From NCBI GenBank assembly GCA_015680905.1, contig CM027377.1, forward strand, positions 29,226,501 through 29,290,500: a stretch of DNA of 64,000 nt, written 5' to 3'. A model generated the notes under the pieces. The model had not been told where the DNA came from. It worked only from the letters and a program-made list of their open reading frames with translations, and made no database searches. Positions 24,241 to 36,693 of this stretch are shown in pieces. Every line of letters begins with the position of its first letter. Positions within the stretch are counted from its first letter, which is position 1. The stretch is from Coptis chinensis. Its lineage: Eukaryota; Streptophyta; Magnoliopsida; Ranunculales; Ranunculaceae. Position numbers and translations under genes: made by a program.

Positions 24241-24490
24241 GACTAACCTAAGAGAACAAGAGATGGAGGGAGATAAATTTCAAAGAGCATAAGTGATAGG
24301 AGTGTTGGTGGAGTTGTAAGTACGGTGAAGAGGGCTGGACTTCTGAATTACAATGGGGTGTGGAGAGAGTTATTTAAGGGTATAATGGTCATATTAGCAA
24401 AGATTAGGGTGTGGAAAGAGCACTAGTTTTTTTTGGGAAAAAACTTGTTGTGTGTAGAGAGACAATCGGGGTGTGACAAGTATTACTCTA
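21305..24490 (-). mobile_element. MULE (Mutator-like) DNA transposon with SWIM and OTU-like domains, decayed
   Basis: The minus-strand coding region spans nearly 3 kb, with its leader and outer sequence at 24241-24490. The edge near 24457-24490 (containing CAATCGGGGTGTGACAAG on +) also occurs inverted at 10339-10372, which suggests a terminal repeat of a small family. I did not find the matching left terminus near 21.0-21.3 kb, so the left boundary is the end of recognisable coding sequence. Confidence 0.7.
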
Positions 24491-25079
24491 TACTAAAGAA
24501 GACCTTTTTTAAAGTTGGATTTTCTCTCTCCAGAGTTAGCCTTTTCTTCTTGATCCTATGTGTCACTCTAATACAAAAGATAGTATTTTTTAATAGGCCT
24601 ACAATCCCACGTACATTTCCACTCCCACGTACATGGAACCTCTTTGGAGAGTTTAAGTGTATTTCTAATTCTTATATTTAGAGAGTTTGAGTGTATTTTC
24701 AATTCTTATACATTTAATCAAATAAAAAAAATTGCTAAAAAATAGGTGATTTGTATAAGGTAATTTCCTATTATTACGAATCAAACACTTTTAGTGTTCT
24801 AATTCTTATATATTTGATCAAATAAAAAATATTGCTAAAAAATAGGTGATTTGTAGGAACTAATTCCCTATTGCAAATCATACAATTTTAGTGTATATGA
24901 TAAAGCACCAATTTATTTCGAATATATCCTTAACATGACCTCAAAACATAGTTAAAAACAATTATACAAAAAATAACACCACAAAATATATAATAGAAAA
25001 TGAAAAAATAAAAATAATAGCAAAGCAATAATGACAAATATTTTAAAATATGTATAATACTGAATGAAACTAACGTCAA

Positions 25080-25990
25080 AAAACAATTAATGTTGAACCG
25101 AAAATTGGATGCAAATGTATAGAAGTAACCTCAAATAATATTTAACGGGAAATCGGAAACTGGACGCAAATGCAAATATTAAACTAATTTTAAAAAGTAA
25201 TTAATAGAAAAATCAGAATATGGATACAACTGCATTAAATTAACCTCAGAGAATAATTAACGGAAAATCAAAACTTGGATGCAAATACATCAAACTAACA
25301 TAAAAAAAATAATTGTCGAAAAATCGAAAACTCGATGCAATTGCATTGAGCTAACCCTCAAAGAAAAAATTAACGGGAAATTGGAAACTGGATGCAACTG
25401 CATTGAACTAACCTCAAAGAAAAATTAATTATAAATTAGAAACATAATGCAAATGCGTGGAACTAATCTTAAAAAATAATTAACGGGAAATCGGAAACCG
25501 GATGCAAGTGCACTGAACTAATCTCAAAATATACACTGGATGCAAAACCTCAAGAAAATAATTAACGGAAAATCAAAAACTGGTTGCAAATTCATTGAAC
25601 TAACCTCAAACAATAATTAACAGGAAATCGGAAACTAGCTAGATACAAATGCAACTTTATCAAATAATAAATGAGAAATCGGAAACTGGATGCAAATGCA
25701 TTAAACTAATCTCACAAAATAATTAACAGAAAATTAGAAACTGGATGCAAATGCATTGAACTGACCTCAAAGAACAATTAACAGGAAATTGAAAATTGGA
25801 TGCAAATGTATTGAACTAACCGAAAAGAATAATTAACAAGAAATCATAAATTGGATGCAACTACATTGAACTGATCTCAAAAAATAAATAACGGGAATTG
25901 GAAATTGGATGCAACTTAACTGTATTGAACTAACCTCAAAATATAAATAACGGAAAATCAGAAACTGGATGCAAATGCATTGAATCAACC
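25080..25990. repeat. About 55 bp AT-rich tandem repeat in Helitron A
   Basis: Roughly 16 degenerate copies of a unit built from GGATGCAAATGCATTGAACT, AACCTCAAAGAATAATTAAC and GGGAAATCGGAAACT. The same unit fills Helitron B. There is no coding potential. Confidence 0.85.
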
Positions 25991-26140
25991 TCAAAATATA
26001 GTTGGGTTATATGTTGTGGGAATGTCTCGATAAGTATAGTTTTGCATTTAAAATGGTATTTATCTTATCTTTTTCCGTATGATTGGGAACTCCTTGCTAT
26101 TCAAGTAGCTTCAATATATATGAACTTCGCCTTATTAGGT

Positions 26141-26573
26141 TGTATGAACCGAAAAGATCTCTTACCAGATACTCTATTCACTCTCTTAACACAAATGTCC
26201 TAACCTCTCTATCTTACAAGAACACTCTCTTTTCCTTTTCTTCTTTCTTTTCCTCCCTTCTTTCTTCTCTAGTTCTACTGTTATTTTTATATCCTCTTCC
26301 ACCTTCTTCCTGTCCGTTGATCCCCTCTCTCATCCCCTGGCCATGCTCTTCCCACCTATCTCGTTAGGGTTATCGCGGCCTTGCTCCTGTGCTTCCCTTC
26401 TTTCTTTCCTTATCTTGCGTCTGTTCTCACTTGGTGATCCCCCTAACGTCATTAACTGCTGACATCACTTTAGGGTTCTGCGGCTGTGATCCCCTACATT
26501 GCGCTCCTACTTCCTTACTCTGCTCCGGGCCAGGTCGGCTGCCACCTTACTAGTCATAAAATGTGTTGATACA
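26141..26573 (-). repeat. Tat element 3' LTR
   Basis: A 433 bp LTR; on the minus strand it is preceded by a purine-rich tract (GATGGGGTATTT). It is longer than its partner but very similar where they align. Confidence 0.9.
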
Positions 26574-27157
26574 AATACCCCATCTCGGCCCTCGGATAGA
26601 TATAGGTCCGCGGGCCAAGACCCAACAGCTGGCTAGTCGTAGCATTGTCTTGTCTGTGACTCTTTGTTCAAATACGAATCATTATCTTCTCTGACAGCCA
26701 TGTTCTACCTCCTGTCTTGACCCTTGAACCCCTTCCACGTGTCCTTAGGCACGTTTCCTACGGTGCACGCCTAACTGTCCCTGCCTCTTCGATTCTCGTG
26801 AAGACACGCATCCCCGTCTGGGTGGTCCGTGCCACTGCTTACGTGTTTTTCCTATGCCCATTTTACCCTTGTCTCATCAAATCCCGCCCAAACATCTTTT
26901 CTTTCTCAACTTTTCCAGCCTTTCTCCATACTCCTACCAGTGAAGCCCTCTCAACACCTCGCTTCTGGGCCTCCGTCATTCCTTGCTTGGCAACTACTCT
27001 ACCCAATCAAGTTTACATCTTTCCCTCTCGTTTCAATTTTGGTACACATTAGTTGATCGCGTTTATTTTTCTATTTTCATTGTTCGTTCCCCCTTTTCCT
27101 CACCGGGTGCCATACCCCTATCTTGCTTCTCTCCTTCTCCACCTACTGGCTCGTACC

Positions 27158-27883
27158 ATGTCAGACTCTGATTCTGGTGGCTCATCTGCTACCAGATCTG
27201 CTAGATTTGTGTCCTCGACCCCCCAATCTGTGTCTTCACCCCTTAGATCTGCTGACTCCTCCCCTAAATCTGGATCTTCCAGCCCTGCCGCTGATCAATT
27301 GGAATCCACTTCTCTCATGCCTACTCATCCGTCTGCTGCCCCTTCTACCTCTGGGAGACAATCTATGCTTCCCTCCCCACCCTCCTATTATCGCCGACCT
27401 AACCTGGCTGCGGTCCAAGCGGCATACGACATTCCTGATGATGTGATCTTAGAACGCGTGCTTGGTGTCACCCACTTTCCTCATCTAGTCCCACCACGGC
27501 CAAGTTATCTAGTAGTCACCGTGAGGCAGATAGCCACCGAATTACGCTTCCCCCTATCTCTATTAGACGTTGAGGTTTGCAACCACTTCAGTATCCCGCC
27601 CTACCAGGGCATCGACAACTTCTGGCGGATCATGTATGCCGCCAACTACTACAACAAGTCACACACTCTGCAGATTCGCCTCCATGACATCACAACCCAC
27701 TACTTCCTCAAGAAAAGCACCAAGTTTGGGAGCATAGGATACCAATCCTTCTGTGTACGTCTACGGAAGAAATCATTTGTCCTCCGCGTGACCACTTCTG
27801 ATAAAGTCTGGCACCACTACCCACTATATGTTTCGGGGAGCTTCCTTTCTACGGACCTTCCCCCTGAAGTAACCCTAAGGTAA
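27158..27883 (+). pseudogene. Antisense frame of the Tat element (putative gypsy-type transposon protein family)
   Basis: This frame runs opposite to gag-pol in the region between integrase and the 3' LTR. A Ser/Pro-rich start (MSDSDSGGSSATRSARFVSS) is followed by IPDDVILERVLG and TELRFPLSLLDVEVCNHFSI, then NFWRIMYAAN. This pattern resembles Pfam 'putative gypsy type transposon' (PF04195, Transposase_28), known from antisense frames of Grande/Tat-type elements. Its role is unknown. Coding-like sequence continues beyond it to about 29.4 kb in several frames. It is treated as part of the fossil element. Confidence 0.65.
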
Positions 27884-29759
27884 TTTCACTTTCTTAGAAG
27901 CGGTGAGTGTGGTTAATTGTTCTGCTCGGTCTCCTGAGAACCCCATTGTACTAACGCGTATCCTCTTTCATGTGTTTCAGGTTGGATTCCCGATTCGCTA
28001 TCTCGGATATACGTCGGTGTCTCTTGTGATATTTTCTCCAAGCTCCGCGACCTAGGGAACGACCAGTGTAGCGTTCTTGGTATCAACCCGGAGAAAGGCA
28101 ACCCACTCCTTCTTGATCCTTCCCTTAAAGACATCGGCAAGTACCAGGGTCCTCTTTACAGATTGCCGCCGCCAAAAGAACAAAATCCCAAACCTTCTCC
28201 GCCCAAAGCCCGTAAGGCGAAGCGCCCTGTTCATAGATCTTTCTTCGGCTATACCACCAAGATTTCTCGATCCAAAGCACTCGCCCAAAAAGCAGCCGCC
28301 ACCGCAACACCCACATTTCCCACTGGTTCTCCCTCCAGTGTGCCCAGCAACATTCCCCGGTCATACTCCTCCATTGCTGACTGGGAGGACGACTTTTCTA
28401 ACCCCATTGCCACTACCGCTGCCATGGACGTGTCTAAGCTCAAACTTTAGGACAACGATTTCGACGGCGATGCCCTACCGATGCTTCCGCCAAGGGCCCT
28501 CCTACCAAAAAGGCTAGGGTCACCGCCTCCACCACTTCCGCCAGTGAAGCACGACAGGGATCACCGCAGCCCATGGCTCCACCATGCCGCTCTGGGAAGG
28601 AGGCGGTCCCCATTGGTCTCCTGCCCCCGGGGCCAGTAGAAATCTGGCACCCACAATTCAAGGCTAGGGATCGAGACGTCACCACCCGCGACTCTGCGCT
28701 AAACAATCTGGCGGTGGCCGCGTCCTTGTTCTTCAGCTCCTATCTCCCCAGGGATCAATCTTATGGGGATTCTGGCTCCTTCACCTCCCACAGGGCTGCG
28801 ATCTACACCAGCTGGGAAAGGGTATGTCCTTTACCTTTTAGTTTTCCTTCGTTGTCATTTGAGTCTCTTTAACCTTGTCCTTACCTCCAGTTGAGCCTCG
28901 ATGTCGGCTATGTCATCCGCGGTTTCACCGAAGACCCTGGACGCCCTAGAATCTGTGAAAAATGAGATCCATAGTCCTGAGGGATGGAAGGCAAAGTACG
29001 CCCAGCTGGAGAAGGAAAGAGATGACGCCCGCCTCTCAGCGCTCAACCATCTGAAGGACTTCCAGCGCGCTGAGCAATCCCACCAGGACTATGTGGCTGG
29101 TGTCACCTTATAGCTGGAGAGCTAGAGGGAGGCTAATCTAGTCACTGCGCAAGCCGTCTTAGAGAAGTCACTGACGGAGGCCGCTGAACATTTCAAGGCC
29201 TTAGCCTCTAAGAAGATTGCCAGGGAGCTAAAGCAACAACCAGATGCCCTGACAGCAGCCGGCCGTCTCCTCCTAGCTCAGACTCCCACCTCGGCCATTC
29301 TAGACCATGCAGCCCCTCCCGAGACAATCGAGTCAGAGGCTGCTATCCATCCTGGGGTAGCGACCTCCCCCATTGATGTTGATGCCGCTATTATGGGTGA
29401 GGATGAGGGGTAGCCTTCCGCGGATGTAACTGAAGATCCCAAGTGACCATCTTTTTGGTGTTTTGTAATTTCACTTTAGGCCTGGTATTTCTGGGTACTC
29501 CCAGCAGGGCACCATAGACATGATTTTCTGTCAAACACTTGTTTCGGATATGTTTTCTGATTTGCATATTAAATTTTGCTTCACGCATTGCCCCCGACTC
29601 ATTATTGCAACCAGGGTACTGTGCCGGTACTTGTCTATCTGACACATTCATCCTTCCATACCATTTCTCTAACCGCTGCTAATGCTATTTGGGGGCAGCT
29701 CAATTCTCCCCCTCCTCCCCCCTAGGCTCAAACCTCATAGTCTGCAAATACTTCATCTC

Positions 29760-30660
29760 CACGTGAACTATGGAGATGCTGGGGCAAGTCGGTTTAGCCC
29801 CGAGGTAGCATTTTGCCCCCAACGTTTGCTGCCATGGATACAGTGGGGTCCACTCAAGTTGCCCCCAAGTTGATCATGGAGATGCTGGGGCAGGTCAGTT
29901 TAGCCCCCAAGTTAAATTCAAGCCTCATCGTCCGTGGAGGGTTAACTCTCTCTGCTACCCTGGAGATGTTAGGGGCGACCTGGGTTGCCCCCCAGGTGGA
30001 TATGGAGATGTTGGGGGCAAGTTAGTTTAGCCCCCAAGTTGAATTCGGGCCTCGTGATCTGTGGAGGGTTCACTCTCTCCGCTGCCCTAGAGATGTTGGG
30101 GGAGACCCGGGTTGCCCCAAGTTGAACATGGAGATGTTGGGGGCAGGTCAGTTTAGCCCCCAAGTTGAATTCGGGCCTCATGGTCCGCAGAGGGTTCACT
30201 CTCTCTGCTACCTTGGAGATGTTGGGGGGACCCGGGTTGCCCCCAAGTTGAACATGGAGATGTTGGGGGCAGGTCAGTTTAGCCCCCAAGTTGAATTCTG
30301 GCCTCGTGGTCTGCGGAAGGTTTACTCACTCCACTGCCCTGGAGATGTTAGGGGCGACCCGGATTGCCCCCAAGTTGAACATGGAGATGTTGGGGGCATG
30401 TCAGTTTAGCCCCCAAGTTGAATTCGAGCCTCGTGATCCACAGAGGGTTCACTCTCTTTGCTGCCCTGGAGATGTTGGGGGCGACCCAGGTTGCCCCCAA
30501 GTTGAACATGGAGATGTTGGGGGCAGGTCAGTTTAGCCCCCAAGTTGAATTCGGGCCTCGTGGTCCACAGAGGGTTCACTCTCTCCACTGCCCTAGAGAT
30601 GTTGGGGGCAGGTCAGTTTAGCCCCCAAGTTGGGTTTGGACCTCGTGGTCTGCGGTCTTC
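29760..30660. repeat. About 118 bp tandem repeat inside the Tat element 3' region
   Basis: Seven to eight units each carry GGAGATGTTGGGGGCAGGTC, AGTTTAGCCCCCAAGTTGAA and AGGGTTCACTCTCTCTGC-like words. Long untranslated regions with tandem repeats are common in Tat-lineage elements. The parallel open frames on both strands here are repeat artefacts. Confidence 0.88.
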
Positions 30661-30829
30661 AGCCTACTCCACATACAAACGAATAAACACAAATCAAACA
30701 AAGGAAAGTTGCTATCATTTTCATTGACATTCTAAAGGGCTCAAAATATCATTACAAAGCTTGAGGTTCTCATATTACAAAGCAAATAAACTTCCATTTC
30801 ATAATACCAAAGACTGTATACAAAATTCC

Positions 30830-33800
30830 TCATGAAACTTTTTCAACCTCCTGATATTCCACGGTCGCTTGATGCTCTCCCCCAGGGGTGTCTGTAACTT
30901 GTAGGCCCCGGTCGCTCCAGCCTCTACCACCACATACGGTCCGTCCCAGTTGGGGACCCAACTTTCCATCTGTCTTTTTCTTGGTGGCTGGGGTCACCCG
31001 CCGAAGGACTCGGTCACCAACACTAAATTTCTGCGGCTTCACCCGCTTGTTATATTATCTATGCAATCTCCTGTGGCACTCTTCCAATTTGAGGCGTGCA
31101 GTGTCTCTCTTTTCCTATGTAAGATTCAGTTCCTCGGCTAGTACTGTACCGTTAACTCATGTTTCAACAGCTTTGGTTCCAGTTGTTGCGGCCACCATTT
31201 CCACCGGAACCACGACTTCCACTCCATAAGTCATAGTGAACGGCGATTCCCCAGTTGACGTCTGCGGAGTTGTGCGGTATGCCTAGAGTACCCTGTGTAA
31301 CTCCCCCGGCCATGACCCTTTGTGCTCCTCCAACTTTTTCTTCAGATTATCCAATATCACTTTGTTTGAGGACTTTGCCTGCCTATTCCCCTCTGGATTG
31401 TAGGGGGACGAGAATCCTTGTTTTACTTTGAACGCTTGGAGGAACATTGTCACTTTTCCCCCTGTAAACTGGGTCCTGATATTCGCAATGATGGTGTGTG
31501 GGAGTCCGAACCTACATATGATATTTTCCCATAGAAACTTTCTCACTTGTTCCTCCTTTACCTGTTGCAGAGCCACGCCCTCGACCCATTTTGTGAAGTA
31601 ATCTGTCGTGGCTAGCATAAACCTTCTTTTGCCGCTTGCCATGGGCAGGGGTCCAACGATGTCCAACGCCCACATAGCAAATGGCTATGGACTATAGACT
31701 TGGTGCAAGGGCTCAGCTAGCGCGTGTATCAGTGGTGCAAAACTCTAGCATTTCTTGCACCTCTTGGCATACTCGGTGGCATCTCTCTTCATGTGAGGCC
31801 AAAAATACCCCTGCACTAGCAGCCCGTGTGCCGTAGTTCTCCCGGCCGAATGGCTCCCACAATCCCCTTCATGAATTTCCCCCAACACCTCTTGCACCAT
31901 CTGCGGTCCCTAGGCATTTCAGCAACGGTCCACCGACACTACGCCGATATAAGTCTCCATCCAATAATGTGTACCTCTGCGACACTTGTTCCATTCTCAT
32001 TCTTTCTCGCTTGTCCCCTACCTCCTCTATCCTCAAAAGAAAACTCTTAATGGGCTCCATCCATCCCGGCTCGGGGTCAGTAGTCAACCATACCCCTTTT
32101 TCCTCTGTGGTGCTTGGTTCGCTCAATACGCTGACGTCGATGGATCTGCCCTCATTTCCAGGAAGTACCGCAGCAACATATGTTAATGCATCGGCGTGCC
32201 TGTTCTCTCTCCTGCCTAGATGAGCAAAATTGATCCTCTCAAATTTGTCTGCCCTTCTCCGTAATACATCCAAGTACTTCACCATCCTGGGACATCGGGC
32301 CGCAAACCCTCCATTGACCTAACATATTGCCAAGTTTGAATCTGAATACACTGTCAACTCTCTCACCCCTAGATCCCTGGCTAAGTCTAAACATGCTATT
32401 ACTGCCTCATATTCAAACTCATTGTTCGACGCAGTAAAACCCAGTTTCATTGATAACTCCAGGCGTGTATTCTCAGGTGTGACCAACACCACCCCAATTC
32501 CATTCCCTGTGTCGGTAGCAGACCCATCTGCAAAGACTCTCCATCCATTTCGTATGTCCCAAGGATCCAGAGGGTCACAGTTTTGGTCCACTTCCTGTTC
32601 CATAATCATCTTTTCCCCCCAGGTGGGATCCTCAGCTGGAAACTCGGCCAGAAACTCAGCCATGGCTTGTGCCTTCTCAGTGGTCCTGGCTTGATACTCA
32701 ATGTCGTATGAACTCAGCATTACCACCCGTTTCAACATTCTACCTGACTTCTCCGCCTTCAGGGCCTGTTTCAGCGGCAGGTTGGTCACCACCACCACCG
32801 AGTGAGCATCAAAATAAGGTTTTAATTTCAACATCGAAAAGATCAAAGCCAAGGCAAACTTCTCAATTCTACTGTATCTTGTTTCCGCGTCCAACATGGT
32901 CTTGCTCTAGAAGTACACCAACCTCTCTGCCTTGTCTACTACCCTGATTAGCACTGAACTGATTGCATGTTCTAATACCCCCAAGTACAAATACAACTTC
33001 TCCCCCTGCCCTGGGCGCAATAAGATCGGTGCCTTCCCCAAATACTCTTTTAATTCCTGGAAAGTCTTTTCGCATGTCGTGGTCCACTGAAAGTCAGTCG
33101 TCCTTCTCAAGAGTAGGTACAGAGGCATGCATTTATCCGAGGACTTCAATATGAACCTGTTGAGAGCCGCAACCCTCTCGGCCAATCTTTGCACCTCTTT
33201 CACATTCTGTGGGGATGACATTTCCAACAAAGCCCTTATCTGGTCCGGGTTCGCTTCTATTCCGCAGTAAGTGACAATGTATCCCAAAAATTTCTCAGAT
33301 GTCACCCCAAACGTGCACTTCTCTGGGTTCAGCATCAGCCTATATCTTCGTAGTATAGAGAAAGTCTCTCTTAGCCCTGCCAGATGCTCGTCCTCAGTCA
33401 TACTCTTCTATACCATGTCATCTATATAAATTTTCATTCCCTTTCTGATCTTGTTTTCGAACATCTTCTCCCCCGCTCTCTGAAATGTTGCCCCCGCATT
33501 CTTTAGCCCAAAAGGCATTCTGGTATAACAATATATTCCCCCTTCCACTATGAACGCAGTCTTCTCTTGGTCGGGGTGGCACATCATCACCTGATTGTAG
33601 CCCATTGATGCATCCATGAATGAGAAAATCTTGAATTCCACAGTTCGGTACACCAACTCATCTATTCGCGGCATAGGATAGCAGTCTTTTGGACACTCCT
33701 TGTTGACATCCGTAAAATCCACACACATTCTTACCTTCCTGTTCTTTTTGGGGACTGCCACTATGTTAGACAGCCACTCAGTAAACTTGCATTCACGGAT

Positions 33801-36240
33801 GATACCAGCTTCCTTCAGCTTCTTTACCTCATCTCGAATTCCCTGCGTGTGCTATGGTTTCACGCTCCTCATCTTCTGCTATACTGGCTGGGCACCTTCC
33901 GTCATATACAATCTATGGCATGCGAACTCTGGGTCTAATCCCGCCAAATCATCGATCATCCATGCAAACACATCGCTGTTCTCAGTCAATAAGGCAATCA
34001 ACTTCATTTTCCAACTTTCTGACAAACTTGTCCCCACATTCACAAACTTCTCTTCCTCCGCGACTTCGACATTCACTACTTCAATCTCATCCATTGTCTT
34101 GGTCCCGACGAGCAGCTCCTTCTCGCCGGCCACGATCTGTAATTGCTATGCGGACTTGTCATCCTTCTCAGATGCCTCTTTCTCTAGTGCACGAACTAGC
34201 CCTTCGCAGTCACATGTTGAATGTTTTGATCCACAACTTGATCACCTCTTATCTTATATGTTCCTCCATTAGTTGGGAAGCGAATCACCTGATAATACGT
34301 GGATGGGATGGCCTTCATCTCATGAATCCATTTTCTGCCCAAGATTGCGTTGTACTGGGAGTTGGTATCTACTATCATAAACCGGATAAACACTGTCACT
34401 AGCCCTACAGTCACTGGCAGTACCAATTCCCCTAACGACTCCGTCATGCTACTGTTGAAGCCAAACAAGTTGGTCTAGGGGGGCTTCATCTACTTGCTTT
34501 CAATGCCCATCTCTTCCATCACGCCTTTGAATAACATATCCACTAAGCTTCCGCAATCTATCAGGACCTTTTTCACCATGTAGTTACCTATCGCGATGGT
34601 GATCACTAGCGCATCCTTGTAAGGTGAGGCCACTAACTCCAAATCTCTTAGCGTGAACTTGATCCTATCATTCCCCTTGCTAGTGCCTGGAATAGGCCTT
34701 AGACTACTCTGCACCTCATTTACCTGCTGCAGACTGGCGGTCCTTCGCACCTTATCTATGTGAGCATTTCTCCCCACCATCTCTCCGCTGAAGATAACAT
34801 TAATCGTACCCAGGATCCTGGCTGCGGCCAGAACTCTCTCAACTGGTTGCACCTCATTGATGAACTCCTTCAACTTTCCTCTCCCAATCATTCTCTCTAC
34901 CATCCACTGCAATGTGAAGCATTCATTGGTTGCATGATTCCGGACCTGGTGATATGCACAAAACGACTTTCCCTCTATTTCCTTGGGTGTGCTCCGTGGT
35001 GCTTCATAGTACTATTGTCCATTGATTAATGGCAAGATCTCTTCCAATGGTTTATTCAACGGAGTTAGATCGGTCTCGCGATAAGGTTTTCTTTCCTTAT
35101 TCTCTTCTGGCTTGCTCTGTGCCTCCTTCTGCTTTCTGTGTTTCCCCTCTATAGTTCCCCCCCCCCCCTCTCGTGCCGCGGTCCTTTCTCAGTATCTCTG
35201 ATCCTCCACCCCCACGGCATGTACTGACTTCTCAGGTTTCTTGTGTTCCTTACTAGTCCTCTGCAAAATATCCTCGTACCTTATGTATCTCTCTACCTTC
35301 AAATATAAAGCATGTAAAGTAGTAACCTCAATCTTGGACACCGACTCATGGACCCTGGTTCCCTGTTTCAAACCATGCTGGAATGCGATGACCGCGGTGC
35401 GCTCATCCAGGTTTTCCACTAGTAGTGTATCTTCCTTGAACCGGCACAGGAAATCCCTCAACGTCTAAGTGGATTTTTGCTTGACGTTAAAGAGATCCGC
35501 GACATCTACTACCCTCTTTCTTTGGTGAATGAAATGATTCACGAAAGCCTGCTCCAGCTCCTCAAACCTTCGTATACTCCATGACCCCAGTCGGTAATAC
35601 CAATCCGAGGCTCCCCCTTTCAAATTGGCTGGGAACATCATACATCGGAGTCCATCGTACTTCTCTTCTTGCCATAGGGGCATCTGCTACCTAAAGTGGT
35701 GCAAATGGTCAGGAGGGTCTCCTTTCCCGTCGTATCTCTCAAACTGGGTTTGTGTGAACCTCTTGGGTACCTTGGAGTTCCAGACTGAGTCGGCCAGTGG
35801 GTTCTGATTCAAACTGGCCACTACCTTCTCTCCTGCACCGTGTTTTTCCTTCTCTGCCGTGCGGTTAGCTTCTCTATCCCTTTCGATCATCGCCTGCACC
35901 ATTTTCATGGTAATGCCTCCAGTGTTGTTCGCTCCGATCTCCTACGGGGGTTCCCCGCCTTGTCCTTCCACCTCACTACCCTCGGGTTCTGCTGTATTCG
36001 CTCCCCCTTGGGTCGTTTCCCTTTCTCTCCTCAGCTCATCATTCTCCTCCCTCAGCCTTCCTATTTCCTCTTGGAGCAATCTAGTCGCTTCTGCCTCCAA
36101 ATCCTCAACCTCCTCCTCAGGCATTTCCTCATTCTCAATATTCCCCGTTTCTTCCTCTCTTACCTCTGCCCTCACTCCTTTAGGTCTCCCCCTTCCTCTT
36201 CCTCTTCGTCTTCCCCTTTTAGCTACAGGAGCTATGTTCT
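30830..36240 (-). pseudogene. Tat gag-pol region, fossil
   Basis: Recognisable parts in order on the minus strand: a gag core (FERYDGKGDPPDHLHHF; GGASDWYYRL), reverse transcriptase (MDASMGYNQVMM, FIVEGGIYCYTRMPFGLKNA), RNase H, archaeal-type RNase H, and an integrase core (TDYFTKWVEGVALQQV). It is recorded as a broken coding region of the element at 26141-36532 with multiple interruptions. Confidence 0.88.
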
Positions 36241-36298
36241 AACCTTTCCTTTTCCTCACTAGGTCGTGGACTAACTCGTCCCCATAGACGGCACCAAA

Positions 36299-36532
36299 TG
36301 TATGAACCTAAAAGATCTCTTACCAGATACTCTATTTACTCTCTTAACACAAATGTCTTAACCTCTCTCTCTTACAAGAACACTCTCTTTTTTCCTTTTC
36401 TTCTTTCTTTTCCTCCCCTCTTTCTTCTCTGGTTCTACTATTCTTTTTATATCCTCTTCCACCCTCTTCCTATCCGTTGATCCCCTCTCTCATCCCCTGG
36501 CCACCTTAGTAGTCATAAAATGGGTTGATACA
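36299..36532 (-). repeat. Tat element 5' LTR
   Basis: A 234 bp LTR. On the minus strand the sequence TTTGGTGCCGTCTATGGGG follows, the expected primer-binding region of gypsy elements. Confidence 0.9.
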
Positions 36533-36693
36533 TAGGCAATCTCACAAAACTTCAATCAAACTTCTATTATTAAACAACAAAATGAAGTTGAAGGGTTTTA
36601 TCAAATGTGAGTTCTTTTTTTTTAATAGAGAGTGAGATTTTCATATTAAGCATAATATACTTTTTATATCATGTTTGCAAGGACACTACAGAT

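Larger units (their letters stand above)
26141..36532 (-). mobile_element. Ty3/gypsy LTR retrotransposon, Tat lineage, decayed
   Basis: LTRs begin TGTATGAACC and end TTGATACA on +, with a 5 bp target duplication differing at one base (TAGGT 26136-26140, TAGGC 36533-36537). The uninterrupted site is preserved in Helitron B near 41090. Read on the minus strand: 5' LTR, leader, gag (about 36.2-34.5 kb), protease region (about 34.8-34.2 kb), reverse transcriptase (about 34.1-33.3 kb), RNase H (about 33.3-32.6 kb), a second, archaeal-type RNase H (FADGSATDTGNGIGVVL, near 32.55 kb), and integrase (about 31.7-30.8 kb). A long 3' region carries tandem repeats and an antisense frame. A duplicated RNase H and an antisense frame downstream of pol are traits of the Tat lineage. 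The element is broken in a good number of places. Confidence 0.92.

Noticed and set aside
25080-25990. CRISPR-like look of regular repeats
   Set aside because: The units are contiguous and degenerate with no unique spacers, in plant nuclear DNA; this is a tandem repeat inside a Helitron.
28077-28872. Plus-strand frames within the retrotransposon 3' region
   Set aside because: Possibly remnants of the antisense coding region; too fragmentary to call as separate genes and part of a fossil element.
29813-30621. Several parallel open frames on both strands with repeated EMLGAGQFSPQVEF
   Set aside because: Product of the 118 bp tandem repeat in the Tat element, not genes.
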